38,069 nt of DNA. Origin: Planctomycetota bacterium. Lineage in GTDB: Bacteria; Planctomycetota; UBA1135; GCA-002748355. A program made the translations under genes and the position numbers. Shown one piece after another: positions 30,480 through 36,725 of the stretch (position 1 is its first letter; the number at the start of each line of letters is the position of its first letter). The notes under the pieces are model-generated. The model made no database searches. It was not told the DNA's origin and worked only from the letters and a program-made list of their open reading frames with translations. The stretch lies in NCBI GenBank assembly GCA_011321845.1, contig DROQ01000050.1, forward strand, positions 1 through 38,069, given 5' to 3'.

Positions 30480-32509
30480 GATGCCGCCCCTCCCGAGGCT
30501 TCGGGAATCCAGAGGACAAAGCAGGCTCCCTCCCCCTCCCTGCTCACCAGCTCGAGACTGCCCCCATGGCTCTTGGCGAGCCCATAACAGATCGAAAGCC
30601 CCAGGCCTGTCCCCTTGTGCTTGTCCTTGGTGCTGAAAAAGGGTTCGAAGACCTTGTCCCCGATCTCCGGCGGGACCCCCGGCCCCGAGTCCTGGACCCG
30701 CAGGGCAAAACCAGCCGCCCCTCCCCGCTCCTCCCTCTTGAGCACAACCCGGATCCATCCCCCCGAATCGATCGCGTCGCCGGCGTTCATCAGGAGATTG
30801 AGGAAGACCTGGGACAACTCCCCTTCGTTGCCCTCCACCCAGCAGGGCTGCTCGGGCATGTCCAGCTCCGAGCGGGCATCCTTCTGTTGCAGCTCCTGCA
30901 GGACCAGATCGAGGGAGCCCTGGAGGGCCTTCCTCAAATCGAAGCGGACTTTTTTCTCGGGCGAGGGCCGGGAATAGCTGAGCAATCCCCTGGCGATCCC
31001 GGCGACTCGGTCCGCCAGGCCTGCGATCTTTTGCAGGTCACGGACCACTTTGGGCGGAAGCTCCTCCCCAAACTTGGACAGAAGAAGCCTGGCCTTGGCC
31101 CCCATGATCGTGATGGGGTTGTTCACTTCGTGGGCGACATGGCTGGCCAGCTTTCCCACCGCCGCCAGCTGTTCCGCGCGGATCATCTGCGCCTGCTCCC
31201 TCTTCTCCCGGGAAATGTCGGTGGCCAGCTCCACCACTTCCAGGATGTCCCGATCGGGGTCCTCGATGGTGCCGAACTGGACCCTGTACCAACATCTCCC
31301 ATCCTCCGCCGGCAGTTCCACCTCGATCGTCCGTGCACGATGATCCCTGAACTCCTGCTCCTCCGCCCTTCGAAAATCCGGAGACGTTTCCCAGGCCTTG
31401 GAAAACCAGCGATCCCAGATCCGGTTCTTCCACCGAATTCCCCGCTCCCGATCCAGGACGCGTATCGCCGTCCCGGTGGATTCCAGAGACTGCTCCAGGA
31501 CCTTCTGCGTCTCGATCCTTTCGAGGGCGATGGCATGGATCCGCTCTTCGTTGGCCCGGCTCTGGGCGGTAATCTTGGTCGTAAAGTAGGCGGCAAGAAA
31601 AAAGGCGATGGCGTAGATGGCCGTCATGCTGGAGGCGTATCCCGCGTCCTTGCTGGCGTGCATGTCATGGTCATGCCCATGGGGGATGATCGCGAGCGTG
31701 TAATGCTCGGTAATCCCGGCCCATTCGACGAAGGCGAGCGCTGCGATCAGCAAGCTTGCGATGCCCGCCACAAGGTAACATTCCCGTGGAGCCAGGAGAA
31801 TGCCCGCGATGATGACATGAAAGAGCAGCAGGATGACAAGGGGGTTCTCCAAGCCCCCTGAGAAATGAAGCATGGCGGAGAGGACGAACAAATCGGTAAG
31901 GACCTGAACGAGAAGGATGTGTTTGGGAAGGAAGCCCCGTTTCAGCACCCTCTGAAGAAGGAGGTTGAAGACGAGGAGCAGTCCCAGGATCGAGACCAAG
32001 GGTGGAACAACCTCCATCGGCAACCAGTGTAAAAACCCAATGGACAGAATGAGCAGGAAGCTCGCGCTGATGATGGCCACCCATCGCATACGGATGTACC
32101 AGAGGGAGAGGAAACGAAGCCGAAAACGTTCCCGCTTGGATGGCTCCAGCCAGGTCGTCTGGTCCTCGATCTCATCCTTCAAACCTTCGAGAGGAGAAGG
32201 AACGGAGAGAAGCGCGCTAAGGATGACCACTGCAAAGGCGACGAGGGTGACGATCCCCCTAGCGGTCTGAAGAGAGCCCTCCTCCCCCGGATGGCTGGAC
32301 TCGAGAAAAAAGGTGTGAATCAACCAAAAAGCCGCCCAAACCCCCACCCAAGCCAGGAGAAGAAAGGCGAGCAGGAAGGGGAGGTTGAAGGCCTTGGGGG
32401 CAGAGGGATCGGGCAAAGGGCTTGCTCCTTTCTCCTCCGAGGACATCCCGGATGACTTGTTGTGTGGCTGCAAGCCCGATTTTTCCTCTTCCATCGACTT
32501 CTCATCCAT
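30476..32509 (-). CDS. Eight-TM sensor histidine kinase, RegB/NtrB-like
   Basis: The 677-aa membrane kinase has about eight hydrophobic segments in its first 310 residues, a PAS-like domain (ALERIETQKVLEQSLESTGTAIRVLDRERGIRW...), an H-box LASHVAHEVNNPI (His460) and an HATPase domain (NAGDAID, DSGPGVP, GTGLGLSI). Between TM5 and TM6 is FSGGLENPLV, similar to the quinone-interacting GGxxNPF motif of RegB/PrrB redox sensors. Between TM7 and TM8 is a His/Asp-rich loop, IIPHGHDHDMHASKD, that could bind metal. Its partner regulator overlaps downstream. The divergent cytochrome-porin genes are the likely output. Signal identity (redox state, quinone pool or metal) is inferred only. The N-terminal 35 residues are hydrophilic and the exact start is uncertain. 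Confidence 0.93.
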   Translation of the reverse strand: MDEKSMEEEKSGLQPHNKSSGMSSEEKGASPLPDPSAPKAFNLPFLLAFLLLAWVGVWAAFWLIHTFFLESSHPGEEGSLQTARGIVTLVAFAVVILSALLSVPSPLEGLKDEIEDQTTWLEPSKRERFRLRFLSLWYIRMRWVAIISASFLLILSIGFLHWLPMEVVPPLVSILGLLLVFNLLLQRVLKRGFLPKHILLVQVLTDLFVLSAMLHFSGGLENPLVILLLFHVIIAGILLAPRECYLVAGIASLLIAALAFVEWAGITEHYTLAIIPHGHDHDMHASKDAGYASSMTAIYAIAFFLAAYFTTKITAQSRANEERIHAIALERIETQKVLEQSLESTGTAIRVLDRERGIRWKNRIWDRWFSKAWETSPDFRRAEEQEFRDHRARTIEVELPAEDGRCWYRVQFGTIEDPDRDILEVVELATDISREKREQAQMIRAEQLAAVGKLASHVAHEVNNPITIMGAKARLLLSKFGEELPPKVVRDLQKIAGLADRVAGIARGLLSYSRPSPEKKVRFDLRKALQGSLDLVLQELQQKDARSELDMPEQPCWVEGNEGELSQVFLNLLMNAGDAIDSGGWIRVVLKREERGGAAGFALRVQDSGPGVPPEIGDKVFEPFFSTKDKHKGTGLGLSICYGLAKSHGGSLELVSREGEGACFVLWIPEASGGAAS

Positions 32510-32553
32510 TGCTCCAAAGAGGTTAGCGCGCCCCCGCCCTCCGTGGACCCGGA

Positions 32554-32569
32554 ATCAAAAGTCCTGCCA
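32554..32569 (-). promoter_or_regulatory. Weak candidate sigma-54 promoter for the kinase-regulator operon
   Basis: On the minus strand, TGGCAGG, four bases, then TTGAT lies 45 bases before the kinase ATG. The consensus is TGGCACG-N4-TTGCW. The -12 GC reads GA here, a serious mismatch, so autoregulation is only a possibility. Confidence 0.25.
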
Positions 32570-32595
32570 TGCATCCTTGCCCCCGAAATCAGGAA

Positions 32596-32610
32596 GGAAA
32601 CCCGGTTTCC
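32596..32610. promoter_or_regulatory. 15-bp palindrome GGAAACC-C-GGTTTCC (candidate operator)
   Basis: A perfect 7-bp inverted repeat around a single C lies between the divergent kinase and cytochrome genes. The half-site GGAAAC recurs in the 32646-32673 palindrome. It could be a regulator binding site. Confidence 0.4.
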
Positions 32611-32619
32611 AGAAAGGTT

Positions 32620-32673
32620 CTGTCACCTTTTTGAGAAACATCCACTTCCCTGTCACAAGGATGAGACAGGAAA
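32620..32673. promoter_or_regulatory. Candidate upstream activator sites (CTGTCAC direct repeats and palindrome)
   Basis: CTGTCAC occurs at 32620-32626 and 32650-32656, exactly 30 bp apart, about three helical turns. The second copy is part of an inverted repeat, TTCCCTGTC (32646-32654) with GACAGGAAA (32665-32673), separated by 10 bases. The sites lie 60-110 bp upstream of the sigma-54 -12 element, a normal place for NtrC-type activator sites. Confidence 0.6.
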
Positions 32674-32718
32674 CGAGTCCAAACACCCGGAATCGGGGGA
32701 CTTTTCTAGAAAAACACC

Positions 32719-32734
32719 AGGCACGCCAATTGCC
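32719..32734 (+). promoter_or_regulatory. Sigma-54 (-24/-12) promoter of the cytochrome-porin operon
   Basis: AGGCACG (32719-32725), four bases, then TTGCC (32730-32734) matches TGGCACG-N4-TTGCW at every key position: GG at -24 and GC at -12 with correct spacing. Transcription would begin near 32745, giving a ~36-base leader before the cytochrome ATG at 32781. The NtrC-family regulator with GAFTGA motif is encoded divergently. Confidence 0.75.
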
Positions 32735-32780
32735 TTGAGCCTTCCGAACGCTTTCAGAAAAAAGGATTCGGGAGAAACCA

Positions 32781-33707
32781 ATGTTCTCAGCGACCACCTC
32801 ATCATCTCTTTTCCTGCTCGCAGGCCTGACCCTCTTTTCGGGGATCCAGTTGGGTGCCCAAGGCAAAACCGAATGGAAAGCTCCATCTCGCGCCAAGAGG
32901 AAGAAGAGCCCCCTGACTCCCTCAGCAGAGACCATCCAAGCGGGAAAGGCCCTGTATCTCAGCAGTTGCATGGTTTGCCACGGGACCCAGGGCAAGGGAG
33001 ACGGCCCGGCCGCGGCAGCCCTGAAACCAAAACCCAGGGACCTCACCGACCCCGCCATTCTGAAAATGAGCGATGGGGAACTCTACTGGAAGATTCGCAC
33101 CGGAAAAGCGCCGATGCCCGCCTTCGCCACAGCCCTCAAAAGCAGGCAGATCTGGGAAATCATCACCTTCCTGCGGGATCTGGAACAAAAACGGTCGGAG
33201 AACACACCCATCAAGGTCCCGAACCCCAAGGCCGCCACCCACCGAGTCCTGGTGGGATATCTGGACCTTCTCAGGACCCTGAAGTCCAAGAACTGGGCCC
33301 CATCGTCCAGGATGCAGGCAAAGCGTTTCGAGAAAACCATCGCCTCCCTCCGCATCGCAGAAGTCGGGAACAAAAAGGACCAGTCCTTCTGGCTCTCCAC
33401 GCAGAAGAAGTTGAAGCAGGGTGCCAGCCTTCTCGCGGATCCGAAAAACAAGAACTACATCGAGGGCTTCCAGCAGATCACCAGAGCCCTCGATGCCCTG
33501 ATGGACCGCTTCGGAAACCCCGAGAAAAAGGCCCTGAACCTCTTCGTCTGCAAAATGGGCCCGAGCAAGGGGGGAAACCTCTGGTTCCAGGAGAGCAAGA
33601 AAGCCCTCAACCCCTTCCCCTGGGGCAGCAAGATGCCCTCCTGCGGCGAACGCCTCAAAACCTACTCCCCCCCCAAACCAACGGGAAAGACCCGTACCAC
33701 CAAATAA
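32781..33707 (+). CDS. Periplasmic monohaem cytochrome c with C-terminal extension
   Basis: The 308-aa product has a signal peptide (SSSLFLLAGLTLFSGIQLGAQG). A class I cytochrome c domain follows: GKALYLSSCMVCHGTQGKGDGP gives the haem site Cys63-Cys66-His67, and the GKAPMPAFA loop supplies the likely axial Met112. Residues ~145-308 are an extension I do not recognise. It contains a helical part (LVGYLDLLRTLKSKNWAPSS, then FWLSTQKKLKQGASLLADP) and four further Cys-free or single-Cys segments (FVCKMGPSKGGNLWFQ, SKMPSCGERL). GGGAG precedes the ATG. It is the first gene after the sigma-54 promoter, followed by a porin and another cytochrome, suggesting an electron-transfer role in the periplasm. 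Confidence 0.88.
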   Translation: MFSATTSSSLFLLAGLTLFSGIQLGAQGKTEWKAPSRAKRKKSPLTPSAETIQAGKALYLSSCMVCHGTQGKGDGPAAAALKPKPRDLTDPAILKMSDGELYWKIRTGKAPMPAFATALKSRQIWEIITFLRDLEQKRSENTPIKVPNPKAATHRVLVGYLDLLRTLKSKNWAPSSRMQAKRFEKTIASLRIAEVGNKKDQSFWLSTQKKLKQGASLLADPKNKNYIEGFQQITRALDALMDRFGNPEKKALNLFVCKMGPSKGGNLWFQESKKALNPFPWGSKMPSCGERLKTYSPPKPTGKTRTTK

Positions 33708-33726
33708 CTCTCAAACCTCGGATCAC

Positions 33727-33731
33727 AGGAG
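33727..33731 (+). promoter_or_regulatory. Shine-Dalgarno AGGAG fixing the GTG start of the porin
   Basis: AGGAG is six bases from GTG at 33738. The GTG yields a full signal peptide, so it is the true start. Confidence 0.75.
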
Positions 33732-33737
33732 TCGAAC

Positions 33738-34967
33738 GTGAAACCGATCTACCAATGGATTCCCCTCTTACTCCCCGCTCTCTTTGCGAGCGGCCTCTCC
33801 GCGCAGGGCCAAGGAAAGGCACCGAACAAGGAGATCCAAAACCTCAAAAAGGCCATGGAGCAACTCCGTGAAGAAACCGACCAGGCCCTCGAAGAAATGG
33901 AGAACCGTCTCCTCAAGGAAGGCCAGGAAATCGGCAAACTCCGTCCCGGAGCGACCAGGTTCCTTTTCTCCGGCTACTCCTCCTTTCGCTTTACGGACGA
34001 AGAAGGAAGCCCCTCTACCTTCGATGCGACCTTCAATCCCATCGTTCTCTTCAAATTCAAGGACAACCTGTTCTTCGAAGGCGAAGTCGAATTCGAACTG
34101 GCTGACGCTTCCACCCCTGGTGAGCCGGAGTTCGAAACGGAAGCCGGCCTCGAATACGCCCACATGGTCTGGGCCCCCCGCGATGAGGTTATGTTCGGGG
34201 TCGGAAAATTCCTGCTCCCCTTCGGACAATTCACCGAACGAGTGCATCCGGCCTGGATCAACAAACTCCCCGACAAGCCGCTCATTTTCTCACACAGCGG
34301 CTTCATCCCCGAGGCCGACGTCGGAATCGACGTCAGAGGAGCCCTGCCTGTCATGCAAAGGGCTTCGGTCAACTACGCCTTGTATCTGACCAACGGTCCA
34401 CAGTTGGATACGACCACGGGCGAGATCGCGACCGGCAGTCCTTCGGACAACAACCACAACAAAACTCTGGGTGGAAGGATCGGCTTCCTCCCCATCCCCT
34501 CCCTCGAAGTGGGGTTCTCCTTCATGACGGGCAAAGCGGGATTCACCACCTCAAGCGGAACCACAAGCCTGGACACCCTTCTCCTTGGAGTCGATGTCGC
34601 CTTTACGCGCTCCTTCGACCAGATCAAGGGAACGATCGACGCCCGGGCCGAATGGGCCATGTCGGACATCGACTCGAACAGCGCCGTGATCGGCGGAGCC
34701 GACAACTCAAGGGATGGCTGGTACGCACAAGTCTCCTACCGGGCCGACAAGATGGAATCCCTCCTCAAAAACCTCGAGTGGGTCCTCCGCTACGACACCC
34801 TCTCCAATCCCGCCAGTCTCAACTCTGACAGGAGCCGCCTGACCCTTGGCGTCAACTATTGGATCGGCAACAGCACGGTGGTCAAGATGGCTTACCAGTT
34901 CGACGACCGGGACAACTCTGCGGCCGAAACGGATGCCTTTTTGTTCCAAGTTGGAATGGGCTTCTGA
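33738..34967 (+). CDS. Outer-membrane beta-barrel porin (OprO/P-like) with N-terminal coiled coil
   Basis: The 409-aa product begins at GTG 33738 with a signal peptide (WIPLLLPALFASGLSAQG). A short coiled coil (residues ~32-68: EIQNLKKAMEQLREETDQAL...) precedes amphipathic beta strands: FLFSGYSSFRF, IVLFKFKDNLFFEGEVEFEL, MVWAPRDEVMFGVGKFLLPFG, ASVNYALYLTNGP, and others. It ends LFQVGMGF, with the terminal Phe expected of BAM-inserted barrels. The GVGKFLLPFGQFTERVHPAWIN stretch is characteristic of phosphate-selective-porin-like (OprO/P) proteins, and N-terminal coiled coils in such porins often contact peptidoglycan. It lies between two cytochrome genes under one sigma-54 promoter. The substrate is unknown. 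Confidence 0.9.
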   Translation: MKPIYQWIPLLLPALFASGLSAQGQGKAPNKEIQNLKKAMEQLREETDQALEEMENRLLKEGQEIGKLRPGATRFLFSGYSSFRFTDEEGSPSTFDATFNPIVLFKFKDNLFFEGEVEFELADASTPGEPEFETEAGLEYAHMVWAPRDEVMFGVGKFLLPFGQFTERVHPAWINKLPDKPLIFSHSGFIPEADVGIDVRGALPVMQRASVNYALYLTNGPQLDTTTGEIATGSPSDNNHNKTLGGRIGFLPIPSLEVGFSFMTGKAGFTTSSGTTSLDTLLLGVDVAFTRSFDQIKGTIDARAEWAMSDIDSNSAVIGGADNSRDGWYAQVSYRADKMESLLKNLEWVLRYDTLSNPASLNSDRSRLTLGVNYWIGNSTVVKMAYQFDDRDNSAAETDAFLFQVGMGF

Positions 34968-34999
34968 AAACCATGGGAAAGAAACAAAAAGGTGAAATC

Positions 35000-35311
35000 A
35001 TGAATCGATTCCAAATCAAAGCTCGTCATCTTCTACCCGCCCTTGGATTGGCTGTGTTGGGAGGGCTGTTGGCCTCCTGCACGGCGAGTACGGGAGAGGG
35101 CTCGAAAGATGCAAACGTCTCCCAGGCCGCCAGCGCCCCTTCCGGGGCCGAGATCTGGGCGAACACCTGCGCTCGTTGCCACACGTTCAGGGATCCAGCG
35201 ACCTTGAACGATTCCCAGTGGGATGTCGCAATGATGCACATGCGTGTTCGGGCCAAGCTCCATGGAGCCGACGCCCGGGCTGTCCTCAAGTTCCTGCAGT
35301 CGAGCAATTAG
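35000..35311 (+). CDS. Small monohaem cytochrome c lipoprotein
   Basis: The 103-aa product (ATG 35000, AAGGTG upstream) has a lipoprotein signal (LAVLGGLLASC, Cys27). After a Ser/Ala linker, one haem site Cys57-Ala-Arg-Cys60-His61 follows in EIWANTCARCHTFRDP. The C-terminal helices WDVAMMHMRVRAKLHGADARAVLKFLQS provide a candidate axial Met (79 or 81). A longer in-frame start within the porin gene would hide the lipobox. As a membrane-anchored electron carrier next to a porin and a soluble cytochrome, it could pass electrons at the outer or inner membrane; the residue after Cys (Thr) does not suggest inner-membrane retention. The operon ends 70 bases later at a strong terminator. Confidence 0.87.
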   Translation: MNRFQIKARHLLPALGLAVLGGLLASCTASTGEGSKDANVSQAASAPSGAEIWANTCARCHTFRDPATLNDSQWDVAMMHMRVRAKLHGADARAVLKFLQSSN

Positions 35312-35380
35312 GAACCTGGCCTTCCGTCTCCTGCCCAGGAAAGGACAGGAGTCCGAGTAGAAGCATGAATCTGACCTCGA

Positions 35381-35407
35381 CCCCCAGGGGCGACCCTGGG
35401 GGTTTTT
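35381..35407 (+). terminator. Rho-independent terminator of the cytochrome-porin operon
   Basis: CCCCCAGGG (35381-35389) pairs perfectly with CCCTGGGGG (35394-35402) around GCGA, followed by TTTTT. This is a textbook intrinsic terminator for plus-strand transcription. The T-run ends at the stop of the convergent acyl carrier protein gene. Confidence 0.93.
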
Positions 35408-35669
35408 ACTTGGACTTGCGCTCGACGTAGGCCGTGATCTTGGCGAGGCTGTCGAGGTTTTCCGGGAGGATTTCGTCGTCCTCGACCGTGATGCCGAACT
35501 CGTCCTCCAAAAAGGTGATCAGTTCCAGGACTCCCGTGGAGTCGATGATCCCCTCGTCCAGGAGGGAGGTGTTTTCGTCCAGCTTGCTCCCATCGTCGGA
35601 GAGGAGGTAGTTCTCTTCGAGGAAGGCGCGGATTTCCTTGGTGATGTCAGTGGCGGTCTTGTCGGTCAT
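35406..35669 (-). CDS. Acyl carrier protein
   Basis: The 87-aa acidic four-helix protein has the phosphopantetheine site DSTGVLEL (Ser44), close to the ACP/PCP motif DSL..lEL. The start at 35669 is preceded by AAGGAAA about nine bases upstream; an in-frame extension to 35813 is noncoding in character. It differs from housekeeping AcpP (which has GADSLD), so it is a specialised carrier. Downstream of a PrmC-like gene and an AMP-forming ligase on the same strand, it is the natural acceptor for the ligase's acyl group. Such free ACP-ligase pairs occur in exosortase-associated exopolysaccharide loci and small-molecule pathways. Confidence 0.9.
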   Translation of the reverse strand: MTDKTATDITKEIRAFLEENYLLSDDGSKLDENTSLLDEGIIDSTGVLELITFLEDEFGITVEDDEILPENLDSLAKITAYVERKSK

Positions 35670-35809
35670 GCAGAGTTTCCTTCGAAGGCGACAGCTCTCT
35701 CTTCGACAGGGGAGGGGGGCGAGGTGAAGAGGGGCCGGGCCTCTGCGGGCATCATAGGGGGAAGGCCCCTTGGGAGGGAAGGTTCCCTGCCCGGCTCCCC
35801 TCCAGAGTT

Positions 35810-36715
35810 TCAAGCCTTCCAGGCGACCAGGGCGCGGATCTCGCCTTTGGGATCTTCGAGCCCCTTGGGGTCCCGGTAGGCAGGGTTTTTGGCGAGGCGG
35901 CCGAGGACGCCCTTGGCCTGGCCGAGGCCGATCTCGAAGGCGAGGGCGGCGCCGGGGGCGAGGAAGTCGGGGGCTTCCTTGAGGAGTTTCCAGAGGATGC
36001 CGACGCCGAAGCGGCCGCCGTCGAAGGCGAGTTTGGGTTCGAAGCTGCGGATCTCCTCGGCCATCTCATCGACGCGGGGGCTGGAGATGTAGGGAGGGTT
36101 GCAGAGGATGAGGTCGAAGGGGCCTTGGCCAGTCCGGCGGATGGGCTCGAAAAGGTCGCCGGCGAGGAAATGGGCACGGTCCTCGAGGCCGATGAAGCGG
36201 GCGTTCGCCTTTGCGAGGGCGACGGCCTCCTCGCTGAGGTCGGCGCCGAGGACCCTGGCCTCGGGGACATGGTGAGCGACGGCGAGGGCGAGGTTGCCGC
36301 TGCCGGTGCAGAGGTCGAGGACCTGGACGCTGCCCTGGTCGGCCAGGGCCGCCTTGGCCAGGGCGATGGCCTGTCGGGCGAGCAGCTCGGTCTCCTTGCG
36401 GGGGATCAGGGCCTCGGGGCCGGCGATCAGCTCGAGCCCGACGAAGGCCTGCCTGCGCGTGATGTGCCCCAGGGGCTCGCCCTCGAGGCGCCGGGCGACC
36501 AGGGCGCGCAGCGCCTCCTCCTGCGAGGCGTCCAGGGGGCGCAGGGGCTGCTTCATGGCCTTCTCGGCCGAGAGGGCCTCTCCCGCGGCCAGGCTCCAGA
36601 GCGCCCGCAGGGTCGAGTCCGGCGTCTCCTCCGGCTTGTCGGGCAGGCCGGCCCAGGCGGCTTCGAGCCTCTTGCGCTGCTCCTCGAACAGGAGGCTCTC
36701 CTCGGGTCGTTCCAT
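35810..36715 (-). CDS. prmC: PrmC/HemK-type N5-glutamine methyltransferase
   Basis: The 301-aa product has an N-terminal helical domain and a SAM-binding domain with VLDLCTGSGNLALAVAHHVP (motif I), VLGADLSEEAVALAKANARF, and catalytic NPPY in FDLILCNPPYISSPRVDEM. PrmC methylates the GGQ glutamine of release factors. ATG 36715 has AAAGGA five bases upstream and is preferred to ATG 36733, which lies in the ligase tail. No release-factor gene is adjacent, unlike the common prfA-prmC order, so another N-methylation substrate cannot be excluded. RHITRRQAF-type text (GHITRRQAFVGLELIAGPEALIPRKETELL) matches the canonical PrmC linker, favouring the true PrmC. Confidence 0.9.
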   Translation of the reverse strand: MERPEESLLFEEQRKRLEAAWAGLPDKPEETPDSTLRALWSLAAGEALSAEKAMKQPLRPLDASQEEALRALVARRLEGEPLGHITRRQAFVGLELIAGPEALIPRKETELLARQAIALAKAALADQGSVQVLDLCTGSGNLALAVAHHVPEARVLGADLSEEAVALAKANARFIGLEDRAHFLAGDLFEPIRRTGQGPFDLILCNPPYISSPRVDEMAEEIRSFEPKLAFDGGRFGVGILWKLLKEAPDFLAPGAALAFEIGLGQAKGVLGRLAKNPAYRDPKGLEDPKGEIRALVAWKA

Positions 36716-36725
36716 CTCAGTCCTT

